Source: CAYGOC01 sp964351495 (GTDB lineage: Bacteria > Chlamydiota > Chlamydiia > Chlamydiales > SM23-39). Taken from it: a DNA stretch of 64,000 nucleotides. Location of the stretch: contig CAYGOC010000010.1 of NCBI GenBank assembly GCA_964351495.1, positions 1 to 64,000 on the forward strand. The letters are read 5' to 3'. The translations under genes were made by a program, and so were the position numbers. Positions 9,310 to 18,033 of this stretch are shown in pieces (position 1 is the first letter of the stretch; every line of letters begins with the position of its first letter). The notes under the pieces are model-generated. The model had not been told where the DNA came from, did not search any database, and saw nothing but the letters and a program-made list of their open reading frames with translations.

Positions 9310-10269
9310 TTATACATAAATGGGTCCGTAAAATTTCTTTCGAAAATAGTGGAAGATGCCTTTGCAGCCTGCTTTATACCTTTGTAACTTCTCTCTTTTT
9401 TTAGGAGTCAATTTTTTCGGAGAAAACAGGCCCAGGAAAAAAGCCTCTAGAGCTTTACAAAAAAAGTGGCGAAACTCTCTTCGGATCTCTTTTAAGATAC
9501 ATGTCTTATAAAGAGCTTTTCTCTCTTTTTTTGTAAAGTTTTTCTCTAAGAATAAAAGACGATTTCTCCACCAATAATAGTGAAGAAGAGGCTTGCCACT
9601 AAAAGAGGCAGAAATCTTATGCCAAACTTTAGAATAAGGTACCGACACAATTTGGATTCCTGTTTTTTTAGCTCTCATACAAAAGTCGCTCTCTTCCCAA
9701 AGAAGAAAAAATCGCTCATCTAAAAGGCCCACCTTTTCAAATACCCTTTTTTCTATCAGAAGGGAACATCCTGAAACGTAATCTACTAAAAAAGGAGCTC
9801 TTTCATAGTCTTTTTTTCCTTTATCAAGGCAAAAAAACTCAGCTTTCGTGTTTTCCCAAATTCCCCCTGTATGATCAATCGTATCAGGATCAAAAAAATT
9901 AAGACTTTTTGAACCGAAAACACCCCCTTTAGGGAAGTCTTTTTTGGCTTTTACTAACTGAGATAAAAAATCAGGGGAGACTATCGTATCATTATTCAAA
10001 AGCAAAATAGCATCTGCTCCTTTAGCAAGCGCATATAAGATAGCCCGGTTATTCCCTTCTGCATATCCTAGGTTTTTTCCATTTTGTAAAAAAGTATACT
10101 GGGGAAAACGGGATATAATCGCCTCTTCGGAACAATCAGAAGATCCGTTATCTACTACAACTACTTCAAAAAAAGAGTAAACAACTTTTTGCAGGGAATT
10201 TAGACATGAAAGGGTATCTTCTTTGCCGTTCCAGTTCAGAATAAGAATGTATACAAGAGGATCGTTCAT
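9310..10269 (-). CDS. family 2 glycosyltransferase (rhamnosyltransferase-like)
   Basis: This is a GT-A fold family 2 glycosyltransferase, probably acting on lipopolysaccharide or another cell-envelope glycan on the cytoplasmic face. The 319-residue product begins with ILILNWNGKEDTLSCLNSL, followed by VVVVDNGSSD and the LLNNDT nucleotide-sugar/metal site. Further in it has the subgroup markers VSGCSLLIEK and LWEESDFCMRAKKTG. There is no signal peptide. The start overlaps the upstream GT9 gene by 4 bases, so the two are co-translated. The acceptor and donor cannot be read from sequence. Confidence 0.85.
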   Translation of the reverse strand: MNDPLVYILILNWNGKEDTLSCLNSLQKVVYSFFEVVVVDNGSSDCSEEAIISRFPQYTFLQNGKNLGYAEGNNRAILYALAKGADAILLLNNDTIVSPDFLSQLVKAKKDFPKGGVFGSKSLNFFDPDTIDHTGGIWENTKAEFFCLDKGKKDYERAPFLVDYVSGCSLLIEKRVFEKVGLLDERFFLLWEESDFCMRAKKTGIQIVSVPYSKVWHKISASFSGKPLLHYYWWRNRLLFLEKNFTKKERKALYKTCILKEIRREFRHFFCKALEAFFLGLFSPKKLTPKKREKLQRYKAGCKGIFHYFRKKFYGPIYV

Positions 10270-11330
10270 TTAGGGCCTTTTTCTACCATGGTGCAAGCTA
10301 ATGCAAAAACCTTTTCCGGAGATATTTGATGCATACAAAAAGGAAGAATACACTTTCTTTTAAGGCAGGGGATACACGTCTTTTCAAAAGCTATAACTTT
10401 TGTAGAAGGGGTTTTATAAGGACCGCAGATTTTAGGATCGGTAGGAGAAAAAAGGGCTAAAGTCGGCACTTCTAAACAAGAAGCAAGATGCATAGGCCCT
10501 GTATCATTTGCTATAAAAAGGGAGGCTTTTTCTAAAAAAATAGCAAGCTCTCTTACACAAGAAAAAAGGAGTGTATAAGGAGCTAGATCCCGTAAAAAGG
10601 AGAGCTTTTTATACTCTTTTTGTCCTCCCACTAAAACAAGGGCATATTCTGTTTTTTCTTTGAAAAGAGAGAGAAGTTTTTGAAAATTTTCCAAAGGCCA
10701 ACACTTATAGTCATCTTGAGCTCCAGGATGAATTGCTACGAGAGGCTTTTCTAAGGGGATTCCTTTTTCTAAAAGTAGGGGGCCTCTTTTTTCTTTTTCT
10801 TTCTTGGTTAAATAAAAACTTCCCTTTTCGGGGTTTTCTACTTTAGTAAATAAAGAAATTTGTTCTAACCTTCTTTCCACTTCATGGGAGCTTTTCCAAG
10901 GAACAAGGTCGGTAAAAAGAGCATCTAGTCCCTTGTTTTGTGAAAAGGTACCAACCAGTCTTTTTGGTTTTAAGCTGGCACATAAGGGAAAGATGAGTCT
11001 TTGAGAAGCATGAAATACAAAGATGAGGTCAAACTGGTTTCTTTTCAAAGTTCTTTTTAAAGAAAAAAAAGAGAAGAAAAGGGACTTGGGTAAGACAAAG
11101 AAACTGTCAATACTGTTTTCTTCTTGCAAAAGGCTTTTTCCTAAGGTTGTTGTTAAAAAAGAAATAGAGCCAAGCTTTCGTAAAAAAGGTAAAGAGGGAA
11201 GGGCAAACAGAGTATCTCCTACCCCGGTTGTAGAGACTACTAAAATAGAGAGCTCTCTACTTTCCACTTTTTTGGGTAGGGGCTTTTTAAAAATAAGAAG
11301 AAGGAGTCTATTTTTTAACCAGGTAAACAT
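10266..11330 (-). CDS. family 9 glycosyltransferase (heptosyltransferase-like)
   Basis: This GT9 enzyme resembles ADP-heptose:LPS heptosyltransferases. The 354-residue product has the N-terminal phosphate-type motif STTGVGDTLFALPSLPFL and the C-terminal donor-binding elements AIHPGAQDDYKCWP and ANDTGPMHLASCLEVPTLALF. A Cys-rich segment (CIPCLKRKCILPFC) near the end is unusual and may bind metal. It overlaps hemH by 16 bases upstream and the GT2 gene downstream, forming a hemH-GT9-GT2 unit. Whether heptose is the true donor is unknown. Confidence 0.82.
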   Translation of the reverse strand: MFTWLKNRLLLLIFKKPLPKKVESRELSILVVSTTGVGDTLFALPSLPFLRKLGSISFLTTTLGKSLLQEENSIDSFFVLPKSLFFSFFSLKRTLKRNQFDLIFVFHASQRLIFPLCASLKPKRLVGTFSQNKGLDALFTDLVPWKSSHEVERRLEQISLFTKVENPEKGSFYLTKKEKEKRGPLLLEKGIPLEKPLVAIHPGAQDDYKCWPLENFQKLLSLFKEKTEYALVLVGGQKEYKKLSFLRDLAPYTLLFSCVRELAIFLEKASLFIANDTGPMHLASCLEVPTLALFSPTDPKICGPYKTPSTKVIAFEKTCIPCLKRKCILPFCMHQISPEKVFALACTMVEKGPK

Positions 11331-12325
11331 GCTGTTTTTTCAAGGGAGCTTTTTCTGAGGAGCCTTTTTGTTTCATAAAGAGGAGACTCCTGTAATATCT
11401 GAACTATAGCATGAACCCACCTTTTTTCTGTATTTAAGGCAGGGCACCTAAAGGCTTTTAATCCATTTTTTTGGATTAAAGGAAGGTACATATCCTCAAT
11501 TTCTACTAAAGTCTCTAAGTGATCTGAGGTAAAGCTCAAAGGAATAATTAAAACATTGTCTCTTCCTTGGCTGTAGTTTGTAATATTTTCACACACTTCT
11601 TGTGTGTAGGGTTCAATCCATTTTTTTTTGCCAAATTGAGACTGATAGGCAATCTTTCCTATAGCTTTAGGGAAAAAGGAGAGAATTTTTTGCTGCGACT
11701 CTTCACATTGTTTTTGGTAGGGGTCCCCTTGCATGACATATTCTTCCGGGAGACCATGGCAAGAAAAAAGAAGTAAAGTCTTCTCCTCTAAAAAGCCTAC
11801 CCTTTCCATAGCTTCTTGGATGTTTTGGACAAAGTTTTTTATGAAACCCTCGTGTAAAGCATAAGAAAAAACCCACTTTACCTTCTCTTTAGGAGAAATC
11901 TTGCGATAGAAAAGCTTGGCAATACTTCCCGTTGTTGTATAGCTAAATTGGGCAAACATAGGAAAGACTATGATCTCTTCCGGGTTTCTTGTTTTTACGG
12001 CTTCAAAAAAAGCAGCGTGGGTGGCTGGAAGATATCTATGAAAACAAAGGACTTTTTCTTTCAAAAGCTCTTCTAAAAGAAGGCCTATTTTTTCCGTATC
12101 CGCAAAAAGGGGAGATTTTCCTCCCATTTTTTGGTATTCTTTTGAAACAGTTTTCGCTCTTTTTTTTGCGATAAAAGAAAAAAGCAGCTTTTGCAAAAAT
12201 GAGGGTAGAGAGGTTCTAATTACCTCAGGATCTGTTAGCAGCTCTTGTAGAAAAGGGGCTATTTCAGAAGGGTTTCTAGGGCCTCCGAAATTTGCGATTA
12301 TGTAGAGCTTTTTTGTGGTTTCCAT
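11315..12325 (-). CDS. hemH: ferrochelatase
   Basis: Ferrochelatase inserts ferrous iron into protoporphyrin IX, the last step of heme synthesis. The 336-residue product starts with NFGGPRNPSEIAPFL and contains the catalytic histidine in FSCHGLPEEYV and the metal/porphyrin-site segment SFTSDHLETLVEIEDMYL. Length is normal. It is the first gene of a minus-strand unit and is divergent from the solute-binding lipoprotein at 12436, the same pairing as chlamydial CT485/CT486 (from memory). Confidence 0.95.
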   Translation of the reverse strand: METTKKLYIIANFGGPRNPSEIAPFLQELLTDPEVIRTSLPSFLQKLLFSFIAKKRAKTVSKEYQKMGGKSPLFADTEKIGLLLEELLKEKVLCFHRYLPATHAAFFEAVKTRNPEEIIVFPMFAQFSYTTTGSIAKLFYRKISPKEKVKWVFSYALHEGFIKNFVQNIQEAMERVGFLEEKTLLLFSCHGLPEEYVMQGDPYQKQCEESQQKILSFFPKAIGKIAYQSQFGKKKWIEPYTQEVCENITNYSQGRDNVLIIPLSFTSDHLETLVEIEDMYLPLIQKNGLKAFRCPALNTEKRWVHAIVQILQESPLYETKRLLRKSSLEKTACLPG

Positions 12326-12435
12326 AGGCTCTTAAGATTAGATTTTAGAGAAGATTATTGCTACTTTTTTAAAAAAGAAAGAGCTTTGCAACTTTTTTCG
12401 ACAATGAGTAAAACAGATATGAAGAGGATTTTTTA

Positions 12436-13182
12436 ATGCGATGGTTTCTTTTTTTTCTTACCTTTTTATCCTGTTCAGGGGGGCCTTCTCAGACGTTTTC
12501 TATTGGGATAGACCCCTCTTTTTCCCCTGCTACTTTAGGAAGGAAACAAGATTATGTGAGGGGGTACGTAGAAGATTTTTTGATGGCTCTTTCCAAACAA
12601 AGTGGGAAGAGTTTACAAAAAATGATTTCCCCTCCCGGGAGTCTTTTAACCAATTTAGAAAAAGGAAAATATCAGGCTGTTCTCTCTTCTATAGAGCCGT
12701 ATAACTTTTATCTAGATAAGTATGATTTTTCAGAAGGATTTTTACAGGTAGGAATGGTGTTGGTTGTTTTAGAAAACAGTTCTGTTCGTTCTTTAGAAGA
12801 TTTAAAAAAGGAGGCTTTGGGATTTATAGAAGGGGCTTTTCCTTCTTTTATCTCAGAAAAGCTTCCTGAAAAAGTAATAATAAAAACCTATCCGACCTAT
12901 GCAGATCTTTTAGATGGGGTAGAAAAGGGGGAGATAGAAGGGGCTATTTTAGAAAGACTGCCTGCTCTTTCTTTTTTAGAGGATACTTTTCATAAAAAGC
13001 TGAGAGTTATAGAAAAACCGGTACTCGATAGGCAGATTAGGCTGGTTACTATGAAAGGCAAAGAGAGAAACTTGATCCGCTACTTCAATGAGATAAATAA
13101 AAAACAAAAAAAGGAAAAGCTGCTGAAAAAGTGGCTTCTTTCTTTAAGAGACATCAGAGCAGGCTTGGATCAACTTGTTTAG
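12436..13182 (+). CDS. extracellular solute-binding lipoprotein, family 3 (amino-acid type)
   Basis: This is a periplasmic binding protein of the SBP_bac_3 family that usually feeds an amino-acid ABC transporter. The 248-residue product carries a very short lipoprotein signal (lipobox FLSC, Cys13). It has family features such as a mature start with SIGIDPSFSPAT, a VRGYVEDFL motif and an SVRSLEDLKK hinge segment. No permease or ATPase lies beside it, as in Chlamydia, where the homologue is also separated. Its last 39 bases overlap the convergent glgP end. Confidence 0.8.
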   Translation: MRWFLFFLTFLSCSGGPSQTFSIGIDPSFSPATLGRKQDYVRGYVEDFLMALSKQSGKSLQKMISPPGSLLTNLEKGKYQAVLSSIEPYNFYLDKYDFSEGFLQVGMVLVVLENSSVRSLEDLKKEALGFIEGAFPSFISEKLPEKVIIKTYPTYADLLDGVEKGEIEGAILERLPALSFLEDTFHKKLRVIEKPVLDRQIRLVTMKGKERNLIRYFNEINKKQKKEKLLKKWLLSLRDIRAGLDQLV

Positions 13183-15678
13183 AATCTCAGGATCGCAAGG
13201 GGAGGGAGTTAGCCCCCAAACCTCTTTTGCATATTTTTTAATGGAAGTATCGGTAGAAAACTTTCCCATACCGGCTATATTATAAAGGGCAAATTTGGCC
13301 CAGAGTAAAGGATCTCGGTAGAGCTCCTCTACTTTTTTTTGGGTTTCATAATAGGGAAGTAGATCTTGCAAGACAAAATACCTATCTGCTCTTTCAAAGA
13401 TATTTCCTTCTAAAAGGCTTTGATACAAGTGGTAAAAAGCTTCTTTTTCTCCTTCATTTTGGGCAAAAAAACCGTCCTTTAAAGTATCTACGGCTTTTTT
13501 TATCTTCTCTTCTTTTTCGTAAAGAGTACGAGGGTTGTAATCATGTTTAATTTTCTCAATTTCTTCCTCTGTAGAACCAAAAGAAAAGGGCCAAAATCCT
13601 TTTTTAACCTCTTGTTCCATTTCTATATTGGCACCATCTAAGGTGCCTATAGTAAGAGATCCATTCATAGAAAGCTTCATGTTGCCTGTTCCTGAAGCTT
13701 CTTTTCCTGCTAAAGAGATTTGTTCTGAAAGATCTGCTGCAGGGATGATAACTTGGGCTTTGGAAACGTTGTAATTTTCCACAAAGACTACACGAAGCAT
13801 ATTTTGGGTGTCAGGGTCATCATTGATTTTACGAGCTATAGCATAGATTAGACGGATGATTTTTTTGGCGATCTCATATCCAGGGGCTGCTTTGCCTGCA
13901 AATAGAAAGAGCCTTGGGATAGGTTTTCGTTTTTTTTCTTTTATCTCTTGATAGAGCATGATTATATGCAAAATATTTAAAAGAGGCCTTTTATACTCGT
14001 GGATTCTTTTGATTTGGACGTCAAAAAGGGCATTTTCTTCCAAAGGAAAAAAGTGGCCTATGATTTTTCCTTTATAATCTCTTAAAGGGTTTTCTGTTTT
14101 TAAAAAGGAGATGAGCTTTTTTTTGTTTTCTTTTTTGATTTGTAAAAACGCTTCTTGAGTAGTTTTTTCTTCTGCAAAATCTTCTAGTTTACGGATAGCT
14201 TCAAAGTTGCAGGTCCACTCCGAACCTATTTTAGAAGAAATTAGTTCTGCCAAAGCAGGATTTGCATAAAGGAGCCATCTTCTTTGGGTAACTCCATTGG
14301 TTATGGCTAAAAACTTTTCGGGATACATTTCATAGAACTCAGGGAAAACCCGTTTTTTTAAAATTTCTGTATGAAGGTGTGCTACCCCATTTACTTTATG
14401 GCTTCCATAAATACTTAAATGAGCCATTTTTATTTGACCTGTTTCTATGAAGGAGAGTTTTCTTAGTTTTTCTTCTTGACCCGGAAACTTGTTTCTCACC
14501 TCTGTGCAAAAACGGAAATTGAGTTTTTGAATCATTTTGTATTGTCTAGGAAGAAGTTCAGAGACTCTTTCTTCATTCCACTCTTCTAAGGCTTCTTTTA
14601 AGATGGTATGGTTTGTATAGCTACAACAAGTCTGGGTGATTTCCCAAGCTTTGTCAAAGGCAATATCATGATTTTTCACAAGCCTTCTAGTCAGTTCTGC
14701 GATGACTAAAGAAGGGTGTGTATCGTTAATTTGAATGCGTACTTTTTCTGCAAAATTATCTAAGGTTTCATGTATTTTTAGGTGCCTTTTTATGATATCT
14801 TGCAAAGAAGCAGAAACAAGTAAAAACTCCTGTTTTAAGCGGATTCTTTTCCCGGCATCATGATGGTCATTTGGGTATAAAACATCGGTAAGGGAAGTGT
14901 TTTCTGCCGCTTGATCCAATTTTCCCGCGTTATACCTTTGTAGCTCGAAATTTCTAGGAGATTCTTTGGTAGTCCACAGTCTTAAAGAAAGGACAGGCAC
15001 CCCATTTTTTTTAGGATATCCAATAATGGGAGTGTCATAGGGAAGAGCTCTTACTTCTTCGAAGTCTTCCAATTGAAAAACCTCGTCCCCATGAGAATTG
15101 GTTCCGGGAACCGGGTTTCCTCGAAAATAAATAGCTGCAGCATCATTATCTCTTCGGAATTCCCAAGGATTTTCTTGTAAAAGCCAGCAGTCAGGTCTTT
15201 CTATTTGAGATCCATCCCAAATTTCCTGGTCAAAAATTCCGTATTGATAGCGGAGGCCATATCCCCAGCAAGGATATTCTTGGGTAGCTAAAGAGTCTAA
15301 AAAACAAGAAGCCAGTCTTCCAAGGCCTCCGTTTCCAAGACCCGGATCAGGTTCTAGCTCTAAAAAGTCAGAAAAAGTGCGGTTTGTTTTTTCTAAGACT
15401 TTTTTTACGAGGTCTAAAGCTCCTATGTGGTTGATGTTATTTCCTAGGAGTCTACCTGGAAGATATTCCATAGAAAGATAGTACAAAATACGATCTTTTT
15501 TCTTAGAAAATGTGTGTAGACAAGCAGTCCAATTAGCCATTACTTGTTCTCTTAGCACAAAACAAAAAGCAAGATAAAACTCTTCTAAAGAAGCTTCTTC
15601 TAAGAGCTTCCCAAATTGAAAAATGAGATATCTTTTGATTTTTTTTATGAAAAGAGCTGCTTGTTCTTCCAACTGCAT
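13144..15678 (-). CDS. glgP: glycogen phosphorylase
   Basis: This enzyme releases glucose-1-phosphate from alpha-1,4-glucan with PLP as cofactor. The 844-residue protein is full length. It shows the N-terminal YYLSMEYLPGRLLGNN motif, the glycine-rich DPGLGNGGLGRLA region, and the PLP lysine in KEASGTGNMKLSMNG with the following GTLDGANIEM. Its end overlaps the convergent lipoprotein gene by 39 bases. It follows pit by 51 bases on the same strand, so it may be read from the DUF47-pit transcript. No other glg gene is in the window. Confidence 0.97.
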   Translation of the reverse strand: MQLEEQAALFIKKIKRYLIFQFGKLLEEASLEEFYLAFCFVLREQVMANWTACLHTFSKKKDRILYYLSMEYLPGRLLGNNINHIGALDLVKKVLEKTNRTFSDFLELEPDPGLGNGGLGRLASCFLDSLATQEYPCWGYGLRYQYGIFDQEIWDGSQIERPDCWLLQENPWEFRRDNDAAAIYFRGNPVPGTNSHGDEVFQLEDFEEVRALPYDTPIIGYPKKNGVPVLSLRLWTTKESPRNFELQRYNAGKLDQAAENTSLTDVLYPNDHHDAGKRIRLKQEFLLVSASLQDIIKRHLKIHETLDNFAEKVRIQINDTHPSLVIAELTRRLVKNHDIAFDKAWEITQTCCSYTNHTILKEALEEWNEERVSELLPRQYKMIQKLNFRFCTEVRNKFPGQEEKLRKLSFIETGQIKMAHLSIYGSHKVNGVAHLHTEILKKRVFPEFYEMYPEKFLAITNGVTQRRWLLYANPALAELISSKIGSEWTCNFEAIRKLEDFAEEKTTQEAFLQIKKENKKKLISFLKTENPLRDYKGKIIGHFFPLEENALFDVQIKRIHEYKRPLLNILHIIMLYQEIKEKKRKPIPRLFLFAGKAAPGYEIAKKIIRLIYAIARKINDDPDTQNMLRVVFVENYNVSKAQVIIPAADLSEQISLAGKEASGTGNMKLSMNGSLTIGTLDGANIEMEQEVKKGFWPFSFGSTEEEIEKIKHDYNPRTLYEKEEKIKKAVDTLKDGFFAQNEGEKEAFYHLYQSLLEGNIFERADRYFVLQDLLPYYETQKKVEELYRDPLLWAKFALYNIAGMGKFSTDTSIKKYAKEVWGLTPSPCDPEILNKLIQACSDVS

Positions 15679-15729
15679 ACGTAGAATTCTTTTTTTGATC
15701 CTAGTCTATTTTTTTGCATTTTGCAACAT

Positions 15730-17151
15730 TTAGACTTTGGCAAAAAGAGAAATTACATAAAAAAGAAGAACGCTTAAAAGAGCGCATAAAGGGATAGTTA
15801 CAATCCAAGAAAGAGCAATTTCCCTTAGCGTTTTTAAATTGATAGAACGAAGTCCTCTTGCAATTCCTACGCCTAAAACAGCCCCTACCAAAGAGTGGGT
15901 AGTAGAGATGGGCATTCCTAATTTAGAAGCAAGTAAGATGGTAGAAGCGGCTCCAAATTCGGCGCAAAAGCCTCTAGTTGGGGTGAGCTCTGTTATTTTT
16001 TTCCCTACGGTTTCAATGACTCTCCATCCCCAAGTAGCCAGACCTATTACAATACCGATTCCTCCAAAGCCCAATAGCCAGCTGGGAATAATTGTATTTT
16101 GAGAGATCATATTCGTTTTTAAAACTTCCATAATTGCAGCAACAGGACCAATTGCGTTAGCTACATCATTAGCACCATGAGCAAAAGCTACTAAAGAAGC
16201 GCTTGCAATTTGTAGGTAAACAAACATCTTTTCTACTTGAGAGTAAGGCTCACAGCTTTCCCAAGTGGCAAACTCTTTAGAAAGGCGATGTTTTACTTCC
16301 CGAATTTGCTTTAATAATTGAGAGGTTTCCTCTTGTAAAGAGCCTTCTGAGCTCAGCTGCACCCTTTGTAGATGTTTTAATGCTTTTTCTAAGCTGAGTA
16401 GATGCTGAGGAGAAACGGAAGAAGCTTCCCCTTTTTTTTCTGTGGTCATATTTCTTACTAAAAAAAAATACAAAAAGAAGGCTAAAGCTCCTACAGAAAC
16501 AGAAATAAGAAGTGCTTTTGGTAGAGAAAGATTTAAATGAAGATTAGAAAGTCCCTCATAAAGAAGGCTTAAAACAAAAATAGCAAAGCAAAAAAAGGCA
16601 AAGAAGGGGACGGTCTTTTTTGCCTGTTCTATGGGGGTCATCGAGAAAAAAATCTTTCTTTGCAAAATAGAAAAAAGTAGGTACGAGACAATACCACTTA
16701 AAATAGGAGATAAGACCCAGCTAGAAGAGATAGCCAAAACTTCTTTCCAGTAAATAGCATGAAGGCCCCCTACAATAGCCCCAAATCCAATGACAGCTCC
16801 TACGATCGCGTGGGTGGTAGATACCGGGAGACCAAAATAGGAGGCTAGCTGAAGCCATATTCCCGTTGCTAAAAGAGCAGAAAGCATCCCCACCACAAAG
16901 ATGAGGGGATTTTCGGCAAAGATTTCTGGATTTACAATCCCTTTTTGGATGGTTTCTGAAACAGAGGCCCCTACAAAAAAGGCGCCCGAAAACTCCAAGA
17001 CAGCAGCTAAACAAACCGCTTTGGTAAGCGTTAAAGCTTTAGAACCTACGGAGGTTCCCATAGCATTAGCAACATCGTTTGCGCCGATATTCCAAGCCAT
17101 ATAAAAGCCAAATAAGAGAGTCAGTACTTTAAAAAGTAGAAATAAATCCAT
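15730..17151 (-). CDS. pit: PiT-family inorganic phosphate transporter
   Basis: PiT proteins are cation-coupled phosphate permeases of the inner membrane. The 473-residue product has about eleven to twelve membrane segments and the duplicated family signature GANDVANA, once at about residues 23-30 and again in the C-terminal half. A hydrophilic loop near 235-305 separates the halves. It starts 6 bases after the DUF47 gene on the same strand, the normal pairing for these transporters, and matches chlamydial CT691-CT692 (from memory). Confidence 0.95.
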   Translation of the reverse strand: MDLFLLFKVLTLLFGFYMAWNIGANDVANAMGTSVGSKALTLTKAVCLAAVLEFSGAFFVGASVSETIQKGIVNPEIFAENPLIFVVGMLSALLATGIWLQLASYFGLPVSTTHAIVGAVIGFGAIVGGLHAIYWKEVLAISSSWVLSPILSGIVSYLLFSILQRKIFFSMTPIEQAKKTVPFFAFFCFAIFVLSLLYEGLSNLHLNLSLPKALLISVSVGALAFFLYFFLVRNMTTEKKGEASSVSPQHLLSLEKALKHLQRVQLSSEGSLQEETSQLLKQIREVKHRLSKEFATWESCEPYSQVEKMFVYLQIASASLVAFAHGANDVANAIGPVAAIMEVLKTNMISQNTIIPSWLLGFGGIGIVIGLATWGWRVIETVGKKITELTPTRGFCAEFGAASTILLASKLGMPISTTHSLVGAVLGVGIARGLRSINLKTLREIALSWIVTIPLCALLSVLLFYVISLFAKV

Positions 17152-17157
17152 TCCAAG

Positions 17158-17832
17158 CTACTTTACTTCTAAAATCATCCTGATGCGGTTTGCGAGCTTT
17201 TCAGAAAGATTAGAAATTTCTCCAAGCTCTCTTACTAAGGTAATCCAAAGATGAAACTCAGCTTTGGAAAGAGCTTCCGCCTCAGTATAGATTTTTTTTA
17301 CAAAATCATACTGTAAAAGATCAATCTCATGTTCTAAGTAGGCGATTTCTTCAATCATAGTTTTCACCTTTTGTCCTTCAAGCCCCCCAAAGGAAGTTTC
17401 TAAAAGACGATCCATTTCTTCTATTACTTTTTTGACTCCGTGAAAGGCTTCGATATTTTTATCAAAAAGGACTTTCACTTCTTTTTCATATTGAGAAAAG
17501 CTTTTTAAAGGAGCCAGTGTTGCTGTAATAGCGAGGTCTTCTGCTTTATCAGAAAGAGCATCTTGCAAGGCTAAAATTTCTAGAAGCTGAAAACGATCAA
17601 TAGGTAAAAAAATACTTTTAGGCAGGTGGTTGCGGATATCATTTTTAGTAAGGTCTGCTTCATGCTCTAGCTTAGAGATGACTTTTTTGCATTCCAAGAT
17701 GGCATTAGAGTCATTTTTCGCTAAAGCTTCGTATAAAAAGGTAAGTTCATCTACACATTTTCCTACCTTTTGCATATGGCTCTGTAGTGGGGCAAAAGGG
17801 GACTTTCCAAATAATTTGGCAAAGTTAAGCAT
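17158..17832 (-). CDS. DUF47 (PhoU-like) phosphate transport accessory protein
   Basis: DUF47 proteins are PhoU-like helical bundles encoded next to PiT permeases and thought to regulate phosphate uptake. The 224-residue product has repeated E/D-rich helices, including KLEHEADLTKNDIRNHLPK and YLEHEIDLLQYDFVKKI, that match the metal-binding PhoU-type motif. The LPIDRFQLLEILALQDALSD segment is family typical. It heads the DUF47-pit unit. The 201-base region to the next gene is T/A-rich and should contain promoters for both directions. Confidence 0.9.
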   Translation of the reverse strand: MLNFAKLFGKSPFAPLQSHMQKVGKCVDELTFLYEALAKNDSNAILECKKVISKLEHEADLTKNDIRNHLPKSIFLPIDRFQLLEILALQDALSDKAEDLAITATLAPLKSFSQYEKEVKVLFDKNIEAFHGVKKVIEEMDRLLETSFGGLEGQKVKTMIEEIAYLEHEIDLLQYDFVKKIYTEAEALSKAEFHLWITLVRELGEISNLSEKLANRIRMILEVK

Positions 17833-18033
17833 AGCTTTTTATCTCTTTTTTCTAGAGTCTATATGATTGTTTTGGATAAGTCCATATACAAAAATTATCC
17901 CGGATTTTTGCTTCCCTCTTTTTTTTAAGAAAAACCGGAAAAATGATTTTTTGAGAAAAATTTTCTTTTAATTTTTTCTATTTTTTTATAACATGTTCTT
18001 TCTTAATAACTTAAAAATACGAGAGTTTATAAT

